Of a stretch of DNA of 16,307 nucleotides, positions 7,383-13,434 are shown one piece after another (position 1 is the first letter of the stretch; each line of letters starts with the position of its first letter). The notes under the pieces are model-generated. The model was not told the DNA's origin and made no database searches. It was given only the letters and a program-made list of their open reading frames with translations. Both the position numbers and the translations under genes were made by a program. The stretch is from contig CAMNHX010000003.1 in assembly GCA_946539945.1 (NCBI GenBank), positions 1 to 16,307 of the forward strand, in the 5' to 3' direction. The stretch comes from an uncultured Desulfobulbus sp. (GTDB lineage Bacteria > Desulfobacterota > Desulfobulbia > Desulfobulbales > Desulfobulbaceae).

Positions 7383-7455
7383 TGCCGCCTTGACAAAATT
7401 TAACCAGCACAGTGCGGGTATGCAAAAGCCGGAGGCGAAATCACACAAAATGGCA

Positions 7456-8862
7456 TCAGGGAGCGCTGTCCGGCTCTCCGGCATCCGCTTCCCTTCTGAA
7501 GGTGTCGGGCGCGCCTGCGGCCAGGGCAGTGAGCAACCACAGCGCCTTGCCAAAGTTGTTGGAGATGGTGAGCAGCATCAGCATCAGACCTGCCAGTGCG
7601 TACATTTCTCCTGCAACCAGTGCGGCGTCAACCGGTCTGCCCAAGGAGAGCAGATAGCTGCGGACCAGATAGAGACGTACCAGGCACAGCAGGAAGATGG
7701 AGAGAAAGGTAAGGCCGCCGATCACGCCCAGATCAGAAAACATCTCCAGAAAGGTGTTGTGAGCGTAGCGGTAGATGTCTTTCTCGCCCAAGGCCCAGAT
7801 GGCAGCATAGGGGGAATGGGCAAAAACAATGGGATAGGTGTTGAGTCCAGACCCGGTTAGGGGATGCCGGGCCACATTGTTCAGCGCCACGGGAATGTAA
7901 CTGAGGCGTCTCTGCGTGGAGGGATCCTTGGTGCCGCCAGAAGCGACAAAGAGGCTGGCAAAACGGGCGGTGAGATCCTCTGGAGCAGCCACCAAAACCG
8001 TGCCTGCGCCCAACATGAGGGCCAGCATGATCGGGGCCAGCATCCGGGTGGTGACATGCTTGAGCAGCGGGCCGAAGATGATCATGGACATCAGGCCAAT
8101 GACAGCAATGCCCGCACGGGACTGGCTTTGCAGGATCACGCCTATCTGGGTGCAGGCGCACAGCCCCCAGAAGAGGCGCAGGCCACCTTTGGAATGCATC
8201 AGTAGGGTGGCGCACATGGCGTAGCCGGCAATGAAAAAGGTGCAGAAAAAGTTGGGGTCTTCACCAAAGCCGACCAAGCGTCCCTCCCGGTCCCGGGTGG
8301 CAAAGAAAAAGGCCAGACTGGCGCAGACAGCTGCGCCTATCGCATAACTTTTCAAGGCCAGAATGAAGCGCTTCCGGGTATCGATGCAGAACAGGGTGAA
8401 AAAGAAGATGCCCAGAGGCGGCAGCAGCAGTTTGATGCCTCCAAGGGTCGAAGCCTTGTTGATGGTTGTGAGTAGCCCCAGCAGGACCAGACACAGCCAC
8501 AGGGCCAGGGGCTTCATGACAGGCTGGCGCAAGAGGTGCAGGTTTTGCCGGTAGAGCAAGACCCGGGTCAGACAGACCAGAATCAAGAGAGCGCCCAGAC
8601 CCTTGGACACGCTGACCGAAGCACCGACAGCCTGAAAGGTCTCCAGCGGCACGATGCCGCAGTAGGCGATGGAGCAGGCCACAGGGTGAAACCAGGCCAG
8701 GTAGAGGACAAAGACGCCCACCGGAATGGCGGGAAGGAGTTCTGGCTTGGGTGACCCCAGGATCAGAAAGGTCAGCAGGCAGAGTACGAGCATACCCAGC
8801 ACGACGAGCAGCTGGATGCCGCGATCCTTGATGGTGGTCTGTGGGCTTTTGTCATCCGGCAT
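7456..8862 (-). CDS. Wzy/O-antigen ligase-like polysaccharide polymerase (Wzy_C family)
   Basis: A 468-residue integral membrane protein with about a dozen hydrophobic segments from residue 16 to about 450. The Wzy_C-type features are visible: GFGEDPNFF (198-206), QSRAGIAV (247-254, R249), a periplasmic-loop stretch with HPLTGSGLNTYP (333-344) and YRYAHNTFLEMFSDLG (364-379, H368). Such Arg/His loop residues contact undecaprenyl-linked glycans in O-antigen ligases and polymerases. Start ATG at 8862 has AGGA eight bases upstream. It is the first gene of the polysaccharide cassette on the minus strand, followed by the hairpin-rich spacer and the initiating transferase fusion. I favour exopolysaccharide polymerase because a hydrolase-like protein and initiating transferase are adjacent. 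Ligase activity is possible; sequence alone does not separate them. Confidence 0.85.
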   Translation of the reverse strand: MPDDKSPQTTIKDRGIQLLVVLGMLVLCLLTFLILGSPKPELLPAIPVGVFVLYLAWFHPVACSIAYCGIVPLETFQAVGASVSVSKGLGALLILVCLTRVLLYRQNLHLLRQPVMKPLALWLCLVLLGLLTTINKASTLGGIKLLLPPLGIFFFTLFCIDTRKRFILALKSYAIGAAVCASLAFFFATRDREGRLVGFGEDPNFFCTFFIAGYAMCATLLMHSKGGLRLFWGLCACTQIGVILQSQSRAGIAVIGLMSMIIFGPLLKHVTTRMLAPIMLALMLGAGTVLVAAPEDLTARFASLFVASGGTKDPSTQRRLSYIPVALNNVARHPLTGSGLNTYPIVFAHSPYAAIWALGEKDIYRYAHNTFLEMFSDLGVIGGLTFLSIFLLCLVRLYLVRSYLLSLGRPVDAALVAGEMYALAGLMLMLLTISNNFGKALWLLTALAAGAPDTFRREADAGEPDSAP

Positions 8863-8900
8863 ATCCAGCTTCCTGTGTACGTGTGGGAGGGGGAAGAAGG

Positions 8901-9082
8901 GGAGTTCTGTTTTGTTTTTTACTCCTTTCCTGCTTCGCTGGAAAGCCTGAAGAGCGAAGCGCTGAAGGCTTTCCAGTGCGCCAGCACGGTGAAAGCAGTC
9001 ATGGAGAATACCGGGAAGAAGGCAGGAGATGAACTTTTACCGTACACGGTAAAAGTCTAAAAAGTGAAAACGGAATTGCTCT
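8901..9082. repeat. MITE-like palindromic intergenic repeat (copy 1)
   Basis: The left end (8901-8923, GGAGTTCTGTTTTG...) and the reverse complement of the right end (9059-9082, AGAGCAATTCCGTTTTC...) are imperfect inverted terminal repeats. The interior holds CGCTGGAAAG/CTTTCCAG-type inverted blocks (8937-8976) and a 44-base block (8988-9031) very similar to 16070-16112. A 24-bp palindrome (9033-9056) sits near the right end. No reading frame with protein features is present. I see no clear target-site duplication, so mobility is inferred from dispersal alone. Confidence 0.6.
9033..9056. promoter_or_regulatory. Near-perfect 24-bp palindrome upstream of the polysaccharide cassette
   Basis: ACTTTTACCGT (9033-9043) and its exact complement ACGGTAAAAGT (9046-9056) flank a 2-base centre. 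The size and symmetry fit either a dimeric repressor operator or a tight cruciform/hairpin tip. It lies about 170 bases upstream of the Wzy-like start. Other copies of the surrounding repeat in this window lack it. Function is not established. Confidence 0.45.
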
Positions 9083-9118
9083 AAACCCTCTTTGCGTGCC
9101 AGCGCGGTCTTGCCGCCT

Positions 9119-9397
9119 TCAGTTCATGCCCACGCCGAACATGTCTTCCATATCCAGACGCGAATAGGTCTTGAAGGCCAGCATGGTTTCCGTGGCCAGA
9201 ATGCCGTCCAGGGCAGGCATCCGGTTGGTCACCAGGTCTGCCAGACTGTCGTTGTCTGGCACGCGCACAATCGCCACCAGATCGTACTTGCCGCTGACCG
9301 AATAGACTTCACTGATTCCCTTGATTTCCTGAAGCTGTTGCGCGGTTTCATTGACAGCCCCGCGTTTGATCTGCATGAGAATAAAGGCTGTTACCAT
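9119..9397 (-). CDS. Stand-alone Lrp/AsnC ligand-binding (RAM) domain protein
   Basis: A 92-residue protein matching the C-terminal ligand-binding domain of Lrp/AsnC regulators, without any helix-turn-helix. The pattern MVTAFILMQIKRGAVNE, then GISEVYSVSGKYDLVAIVRV (residues 27-46), then a TxTMLAFKTY-like final strand is typical of the beta-alpha-beta-beta-alpha-beta fold. Such RAM proteins assemble into dimers and octamers and bind amino acids at dimer interfaces. Start ATG at 9397 has a perfect AAGGAGG six bases upstream. It follows the ferredoxin gene but is separated by a strong terminator, so it is probably transcribed independently. The ligand and any partner regulator cannot be read from the sequence. 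Confidence 0.88.
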   Translation of the reverse strand: MVTAFILMQIKRGAVNETAQQLQEIKGISEVYSVSGKYDLVAIVRVPDNDSLADLVTNRMPALDGILATETMLAFKTYSRLDMEDMFGVGMN

Positions 9398-9460
9398 AAC
9401 GTTCCTCCTTTTTTGCGCCTGAACACAACACGCACAGAAGCGCGATCCCAAACTTTCTAC

Positions 9461-9490
9461 AAAAAAAGGCAGACGCCCGGAGCGCCTGCC
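9461..9490 (-). terminator. Intrinsic terminator of the ferredoxin gene
   Basis: Read on the minus strand, GGCAGGCGC pairs with GCGTCTGCC (9-bp stem with one G-U pair, 9468-9490) and is followed by seven T residues (complement of 9461-9467). It lies 21 bases after the ferredoxin stop and ahead of the RAM-domain gene. Confidence 0.9.
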
Positions 9491-9511
9491 CTCTTGCCGA
9501 AAACGGCGTTT

Positions 9512-9703
9512 TCATTCAAAGGTGATGCAGCCTGCCGGACACGAGGCGATTGCTTCCTCAATCGCCGTTTCGTCACCCCCCTCGGACTTGATGACCTCGG
9601 CCTTGCCCAGATTGTCATTGAACGCAAACACCTCCGGGCAGATTTCCACGCAGGACTCGCAGCCCAGACAGTCGCCCAGTTCGATTTCCACTTGCCTTGC
9701 CAT
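9512..9703 (-). CDS. Single-cluster [4Fe-4S] ferredoxin, Desulfovibrio type
   Basis: A 63-residue electron carrier. Cysteines C12, C15 and C18 (DCLGCESC) with C55 (SCPAG) form a single-cluster binding set. C22, followed by proline, sits where D. gigas ferredoxin has its extra cysteine, and C59 is an additional one. Length and sequence (VEICPEVFAFNDN, then an acidic stretch, AIASCPAGCI) fit the small soluble ferredoxins of sulfate reducers, which serve pyruvate and other oxidoreductases in the cytoplasm. Start ATG at 9703 has AAGGAG six bases upstream. A strong terminator follows, so it is likely monocistronic. Whether it carries a 4Fe or interconvertible 3Fe/4Fe cluster cannot be decided from sequence. 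Confidence 0.93.
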   Translation of the reverse strand: MARQVEIELGDCLGCESCVEICPEVFAFNDNLGKAEVIKSEGGDETAIEEAIASCPAGCITFE

Positions 9704-9866
9704 CCTGTTCTCCTTGGTTGTGTGCTGGTTTGTGTGGGTGAATGGAGCAGGGTTTTTCCTTTTTCTTTGGTCCACCTTCACTTCCGGTCATGAGGAACGA
9801 AGCGGAACATCTTGCCGCTGTTTTCGCGCTTGCGCACTCAAAACGGCAAGACAGCGGGTATTGCGG

Positions 9867-9893
9867 AGAAAATTGGGCACTTTCAAAATGCCC
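9867..9893 (-). terminator. Probable terminator of the Gdx/SugE gene
   Basis: On the minus strand GGGCATTT, loop TGA, AAGTGCCC form an 8-bp stem (9875-9893, one G-U pair), followed by AATTTTC. It lies about 53 bases after the exporter stop. The T-run is short and interrupted, so the call is moderate. Confidence 0.55.
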
Positions 9894-9946
9894 TACCGTC
9901 AACCAGCATACCCAAATTGCGCCCTGCCTGCCAGTCTTTCGTGGCT

Positions 9947-10267
9947 TCAGGACGGGGACAGGAACTTCAATCCCAGAATGCCGCAAATGATGAGTGCCAC
10001 GCAGAAGAGCCTGGAAAAATTTGCGCTCTCGCCAAAGAGCGCAATGCCCAGAATCACCGTGCCCACCGCGCCAATGCCTGTCCAGACAGCGTAAGCCGTG
10101 CCCAGAGGCAGGGTTTTCAGCGAGAGCGAGAGTAGCCAGAAACTGCCTGCCATTGCCGCGAGAGTCAACACGCTGGGCCAGGGTCGGGTAAAGCCCTCCG
10201 TGTATTTCAAGCCCACAGCCCAGGTGGTTTCCAGAAGTCCTGCACAAAACAGAATCAGCCAGTCCAT
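9947..10267 (-). CDS. gdx: Guanidinium exporter, small multidrug resistance family (Gdx/SugE)
   Basis: A 106-residue protein with four transmembrane helices, the usual size of SMR transporters. It matches the SugE/Gdx subgroup: [13 protein letters not shown] (11-23), then [20 protein letters not shown] (51-70), then ILGIALFGE. Residues equivalent to those described for Gdx are all present: E13 (proton/substrate site), W16, S42, Y59 and W62. Gdx proteins are antiparallel homodimers that export guanidinium in exchange for protons. Start ATG at 10267 has AAGGAGG directly upstream (10275-10281 on the complement). A guanidine-II riboswitch in the leader independently supports guanidinium as substrate rather than drug export. 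A probable terminator follows. Confidence 0.93.
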   Translation of the reverse strand: MDWLILFCAGLLETTWAVGLKYTEGFTRPWPSVLTLAAMAGSFWLLSLSLKTLPLGTAYAVWTGIGAVGTVILGIALFGESANFSRLFCVALIICGILGLKFLSPS

Positions 10268-10293
10268 GCGACTGCCTCCTTGCTCAAAAATGA

Positions 10294-10343
10294 TGAGGTC
10301 GTCCCCATGAACCGGCTCTTGACTCTTGCGGGGCCGTCCCCGC
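10294..10343 (-). promoter_or_regulatory. Guanidine-II (mini-ykkC) riboswitch
   Basis: Two short hairpins with the diagnostic ACGR loops lie in the leader of the Gdx gene. P1 (10328-10343) reads on the minus strand GCGGGG-ACGG-CCCCGC. P2 (10294-10307) reads TGGGG-ACGA-CCTCA with one G-U pair. The linker is 20 bases and P2 is 12 bases from the ribosome binding site. The class dimerises through its loops on guanidinium and usually acts on translation. The CCTC of P2 is complementary to GAGG of the ribosome binding site, which fits translational control, and no terminator lies between P2 and the start codon. Confidence 0.93.
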
Positions 10344-10348
10344 GCCGG

Positions 10349-10383
10349 AAAAACAGGCGGGCCTCTCTTGCCAGAGACCCGCC
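10349..10383 (-). terminator. Intrinsic terminator after the DUF362 gene, abutting the riboswitch
   Basis: On the minus strand GGCGGG and CCCGCC (arms at 10378-10383 and 10356-10361) enclose an inner TCTCT/AGAGA stem with a 2-base bulge. TGTTTTT follows (complement of 10349-10355). It lies 32 bases after the DUF362 stop and ends only five bases before riboswitch hairpin P1, leaving no room between them for a separate promoter. Confidence 0.82.
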
Positions 10384-10415
10384 CCTCGCTTTGCGCTCTT
10401 CAGCTCTTTTTTCTT

Positions 10416-11525
10416 TCAGATCTTTTTCAGCTCGTACTGGCGCGATCCCATGCCCAGCCACTCACCGTGGGAAAGCTGGATTTCGCCCCGGGTATGCGGC
10501 CAGCGGGCTGTGAACTTGTCTGCCTTGCTCTTGTCGATGCGCTTGTCCGCGTCGTTGATCCAGGGCGCTTGGTTCACCAAGTCAAAGCAGGCCTGGTCCA
10601 GGGCCACTGGATCATAAGAGGCCAGAATACCCAGATCAGGAACCATGGGCAGGTCGCTCCAGCCTGCGCAGTCGCAGTCTGGCGTGACGTTCATCACAAA
10701 GTTGATGAAGCAGATGCGCTTGGGATGGCTCTTGACCACGCCCCAGGCGTATTCGGTCATGCGCTCCACAAAAGGCTCGATCTGGGTAGCCCAGTCAATG
10801 TCAATGGCCTTGATGGGGCAAACGGTAATGCACTCAAAGCAGCCTATGCACTTCGTGATGTCCACGCAACTCTTCTTGTCTTGCAAAGACAGCGCCTTTT
10901 GCGGGCAGATCTTGACGCACTCACCGCAACCCACGCAGGTTTCGTGGTTGATCTGCACGTGGGTGTCGTGCTGGTCGCGCTTGCCGCGCACTGCTGCGCC
11001 GCCCATGGCCATGTTCTTGATAGCCCCGCCAAAGCCGCCCATCTCGTGCCCCTTGAAGTGCGACAGGACCACCAGAGCCGGGGCGCGCACGATCTCGGTG
11101 GCAATGTGGACTTCCTTGAAGTGCTTGCCCTGGATGGCAACCGGCACGTCGTTTTCGCCGTAAAGGCCGTCTGCCAGAATGACCGGCGCACCCACAACCG
11201 AGGGTGCAAAGCCGTGGCGGTAGGCGGTCTGGATATGGTCATAGGCGTTGTGGCGACTGCCAGAGTACAGGGTCGTGGTATCGGTGAGAAAGGGCTTGCC
11301 GCCTGCGGCCAGCACCTTTTCCACCACCACCCGGACCCAAGAAGGCCGCAGATGGGTATCGTTGCCGTCCTCGCCAAAGTGGAGCTTGACTGCGGTCAGC
11401 TCGCCCTCTTTGACGACTTCCTTCAGGTCTAGGGCATCGCAGAGTCGGGCTATCTTGGCAAGTCGGGTGTTGTTGTGGCTGCGGGTTCCGGGGGCGCAGT
11501 AATAGACAATGGATGCGTCGCTCAT
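10416..11525 (-). CDS. DUF362 domain protein with two [4Fe-4S] ferredoxin motifs
   Basis: A 369-residue cytoplasmic protein. Residues 1-180 and about 265-325 form the DUF362 domain, with VKLHFGEDGNDTHLRP (46-61), FLTDTTTLYSGSR (79-91), SHFKGHEMGGFGGAIKNM (155-172) and DLGILASYDPVALDQA (297-312). A bacterial dicluster ferredoxin insert carries two full motifs: C197/C200/C203/C207 and C226/C229/C232/C236. Such proteins are common in anaerobes and annotated as 4Fe-4S proteins; their reaction is not known to me. Start ATG at 11525 has AAGGAG upstream. The gene stands alone between a repeat-rich gap and a terminator. A 7-bp hairpin (AACAGGC at 11544-11550, GCCTGTT at 11557-11563) lies in the leader just upstream of the ribosome binding site. 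Confidence 0.92.
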   Translation of the reverse strand: MSDASIVYYCAPGTRSHNNTRLAKIARLCDALDLKEVVKEGELTAVKLHFGEDGNDTHLRPSWVRVVVEKVLAAGGKPFLTDTTTLYSGSRHNAYDHIQTAYRHGFAPSVVGAPVILADGLYGENDVPVAIQGKHFKEVHIATEIVRAPALVVLSHFKGHEMGGFGGAIKNMAMGGAAVRGKRDQHDTHVQINHETCVGCGECVKICPQKALSLQDKKSCVDITKCIGCFECITVCPIKAIDIDWATQIEPFVERMTEYAWGVVKSHPKRICFINFVMNVTPDCDCAGWSDLPMVPDLGILASYDPVALDQACFDLVNQAPWINDADKRIDKSKADKFTARWPHTRGEIQLSHGEWLGMGSRQYELKKI

Positions 11526-11592
11526 GGGTGTCTCCTTGGTGTGAACAGGCAAAAGCGCCTGTTGCTGGGATGAAATTCCGGGTTCTCTTGTA

Positions 11593-11756
11593 GAGAGTAT
11601 TTTCACTTTGTTTTTTGTCAGCCTTTCTGCCTTTACTTTCACCAGCTTCGCTGGAAAGTCATGCTGAAGAAGCGGCCTTTCAGTGCGTTAGCACGGTACA
11701 AGCAGATCTCCCATAAAGAACAGGAGAATCTTCAGCGCTCCGCGCTTCAGAATGAC
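11593..11756. repeat. MITE-like intergenic repeat (copy 2)
   Basis: This gap between two minus-strand genes carries the repeat family. 11593-11617 resembles the left end motif at 8901 (a T-rich GTTTTTT core). 11631-11660 shares the CAGCTTCGCTGGAAAG block with 8921-8947. 11723-11756 is the reverse complement of 16144-16177 with 30 of 34 identities. No coding potential is seen. Orientation of the blocks is mixed, suggesting a mosaic of insertions or rearranged palindromes. Confidence 0.6.
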
Positions 11757-11799
11757 AAGGTTCTAGCAGTGCAGCGGGAAACTACAAAAAGACAAGGGC

Positions 11800-12384
11800 C
11801 TATTTCAGTTTGGCATATTCAGCGGGATCAACTGCCTCTTCCCACACGTTGCTCGTGCCTTCGCCCGGCACTTCAATGGCCAGATGCTGGAAGGCTGTAT
11901 CCGGGGCTGCGCCGTGCCAGTGCTTCACGTTGGCAGGAATGTGGACTACATCACCGGGGCGCATCTCAACCGCTGCCTGCCCCCAAATTTGATAGTAACC
12001 ACGGCCAGCAGTGGCAATCAGAACCTGTCCGCCGCCCTTTTCCGCCTTGTGGATGTGCCAGTTGTTGCGGCAACCGGGTTCAAAATTCACGGCATAGAGG
12101 GACACCTGGCTGGTGGACACCGGCGCAAGATAGCTCTTGCCCACAAAATACCGGGCATAGGCGGTATTTTCCTCACCCAGAGGAAAGGGTGCTTTCTCGT
12201 TCAGTTCCGCAATGGTGAGTTTTTCCGGGCCTTTGAAATTCCTGACCTTCTCCATTATCTCGTTCATGCTGGTCTCCTTGCCTGTTGCTGGGGGAGTAGC
12301 GCTGGTCGTTTTGTCGTCTGCACAGGCCGGGACTGCCAGAAAAAGCAGACCAGCCAGCACAAGCCCCAAAGCGTTCAGGTTCAT
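11800..12384 (-). CDS. Exported cupin, (R)-mandelonitrile-lyase-like subfamily
   Basis: A 194-residue protein with a signal sequence (hydrophobic 5-19). The VPAC at 18-21 is a possible lipobox, so it may be a lipoprotein. The cupin barrel (about 93-172) shows FEPGCRNNWHIHK (101-113), GGQVLIATAGRGYYQIWG (118-135), RPGDVVHIP (142-150) and VKHWHGAAPDTAFQHLAIE (153-171). H110, H112, Q120 and H157 are the likely metal ligands, as in the small bacterial manganese cupins with hydroxynitrile-lyase activity. Many relatives have unknown physiological substrates. Start ATG at 12384 has AAAGGAG upstream, but a second in-frame ATG at 12267 also has a perfect AAGGAG six bases before it. It is the last gene of the six-gene operon; a clear terminator is not seen. 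Confidence 0.85.
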   Translation of the reverse strand: MNLNALGLVLAGLLFLAVPACADDKTTSATPPATGKETSMNEIMEKVRNFKGPEKLTIAELNEKAPFPLGEENTAYARYFVGKSYLAPVSTSQVSLYAVNFEPGCRNNWHIHKAEKGGGQVLIATAGRGYYQIWGQAAVEMRPGDVVHIPANVKHWHGAAPDTAFQHLAIEVPGEGTSNVWEEAVDPAEYAKLK

Positions 12385-12419
12385 GGTTATGGCTCCTTTT
12401 GCCTGTTGGGAAAGAGGAC

Positions 12420-12860
12420 TCAATACTCGCGAGCCGTGTTGCTCTGGTCACGCAGTTCCACGGGCACGGGCGTGAGCAGTTTTTTGGCAACTGTCATATC
12501 CTTGGTCGTTTCAATGTATTGCTTGAAGTGCGGGGTGTCGCGGTGCTGCTGGTAGGCTTCTTCGCTGGCGTAGAGTTCAAAGAAGGTGAGTTTGTCCGGG
12601 TTCTCTTGGTCTGCCACGCAGTACAGCGCCAGCACGCCAGGCTCTTTGGCAAGGGAAGCCCGCATCTCTGCAGTGACTGCTGCCACAAAGGCGTCCCGCA
12701 TTCCGGGCTTGACCTCAATCAGGGCCATGCGCACGACAGGAGCGGCACTTTCAGAGCTTTGTCCCGGCAGAGGGTCCGCAGGTTTTGAGGCAAGGGCAGG
12801 CATGGCCAGAAGCCCCGGCCCCGCAAGAGACAGGACAAGAAGGACAGGCAGGAGGTGCAT
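12420..12860 (-). CDS. Exported antibiotic-biosynthesis-monooxygenase (ABM) domain protein
   Basis: A 146-residue protein with a signal peptide (hydrophobic 3-23, ALAS at 22-25 as likely cleavage). A single ABM ferredoxin-like fold follows: VVRMALIEVKPGMRDAFVAA (42-61), LAKEPGVLALYC (70-81), LTFFELYASEEAYQQHRDTP (91-110) and a final helix/strand. Relatives include the quinol monooxygenase YgiN and related cofactor-free oxygenases, which act as dimers. Export is unusual for the family. Start ATG at 12860 has AAGGAG seven bases upstream. The gene lies 19 bases after the flavoprotein gene and 35 bases before the cupin gene. Substrate unknown; a quinone or other small electrophile is a reasonable guess. 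Confidence 0.85.
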   Translation of the reverse strand: MHLLPVLLVLSLAGPGLLAMPALASKPADPLPGQSSESAAPVVRMALIEVKPGMRDAFVAAVTAEMRASLAKEPGVLALYCVADQENPDKLTFFELYASEEAYQQHRDTPHFKQYIETTKDMTVAKKLLTPVPVELRDQSNTAREY

Positions 12861-12879
12861 GATCTTTCTCCTTGGTGGA

Positions 12880-13419
12880 TTACAGGCTCTTGCCCAGCTC
12901 ATAGGCCAGGGCCGGGAACTTGGAAGCCTTGGTTCTTTCTGGTGTACCACATCCCCGCCCCAGAATGCGCCCCTTGTCCTCAAAGTGCAGGTAGTGGCAG
13001 AGCGTGTCGTAGTGGGTGGTCAGGGCCTGCATGGTCCAGTCCTTGTCATCCCAGGCTGCCACAATGAGCGCGGTTTTCAGATGCTTGGCCGCCAGGGCAT
13101 CGTTAAAGGCGTAGCAGCGATCCAGAACCAGCTTGAGCTGCGCGGACATGCCAAAGTAGTAGAGCGGCGTGACAAAGACCGCCATATCTGCGGCCAGCAG
13201 CCCTTTCTGGGCCACGCTCATGGCGTCATCGTCCTGCACACAGACGCCGCCCTGTTTGCGACAGAAGTTGCAGGCCAGACAGGGATGGACATTGGCATGA
13301 CCCGCGTCAAAGACGCCGATCTTGTGTCCAGCCTCCTCTGCACCACGCCGGAATTCCCGGGCCAGAAAGTTGGACGAGCCGTTCTCGTGCGGACTGGAGG
13401 TAATCATCAGGATCTTCAT
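12880..13419 (-). CDS. Flavodoxin-fold NAD(P)H-dependent oxidoreductase with Isf-type cysteine motif
   Basis: A 179-residue cytoplasmic flavoprotein. The FMN phosphate loop is SSPHENGSSNFLA (8-20) and the second flavin loop is VTPLYYFGMSAQLKLVLDR (83-101). Between them CLACNFCRKQGGVC (47-60) gives C-x2-C-x2-C-x6-C, matching the compact cysteine motif of iron-sulfur flavoproteins (Isf), so a [4Fe-4S] cluster beside FMN is likely. Such proteins reduce quinones, oxygen or peroxide, or carry electrons, in anaerobes. Start ATG at 13419 has CGGAG upstream. It is cotranscribed with the upstream cytochrome gene (15-base gap). No export signal is present, so it acts on the cytoplasmic side of the pathway. 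Confidence 0.87.
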   Translation of the reverse strand: MKILMITSSPHENGSSNFLAREFRRGAEEAGHKIGVFDAGHANVHPCLACNFCRKQGGVCVQDDDAMSVAQKGLLAADMAVFVTPLYYFGMSAQLKLVLDRCYAFNDALAAKHLKTALIVAAWDDKDWTMQALTTHYDTLCHYLHFEDKGRILGRGCGTPERTKASKFPALAYELGKSL

Positions 13420-13434
13420 GGGACTTGCTCCGTT

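Larger units (their letters stand above)
6732..7455. other. 724-base hairpin-rich spacer upstream of the fusion gene
   Basis: No credible gene is seen. The spacer holds at least six compact hairpins: 6782-6806 (10 pairs, one bulge, TGAA loop), 6839-6858 (GGGGCG/CGCCCC), 6858-6883 (perfect 11-bp stem, GAAA loop), 6900-6917 (7 bp, CATT loop), 6993-7010 (7 bp, GCTG loop, followed by CTTTTT on plus) and 7120-7139 (perfect 8 bp, GGAA loop). Between 7200 and 7455 the sequence becomes A+T-rich and carries two near-identical 14-base direct repeats. On the minus strand the region lies between the Wzy-like stop and the fusion start, so it could be a long structured leader, a decayed mobile element or both. 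Confidence 0.7.

Noticed and set aside
7201..7860. Plus-strand frame of 200+ residues across the spacer and the end of the polymerase gene
   Set aside because: Half of it is antisense to the Wzy-like coding sequence; the rest crosses repeats. No start site or domain is visible.
9816..9857. CTTGCCG/CGGCAAG inverted repeat with inner GCGC/GCGC between ferredoxin and the exporter
   Set aside because: The stem has a 3-base bulge and long loop with no T-run, and no gene boundary needs it; probably incidental or repeat-derived.
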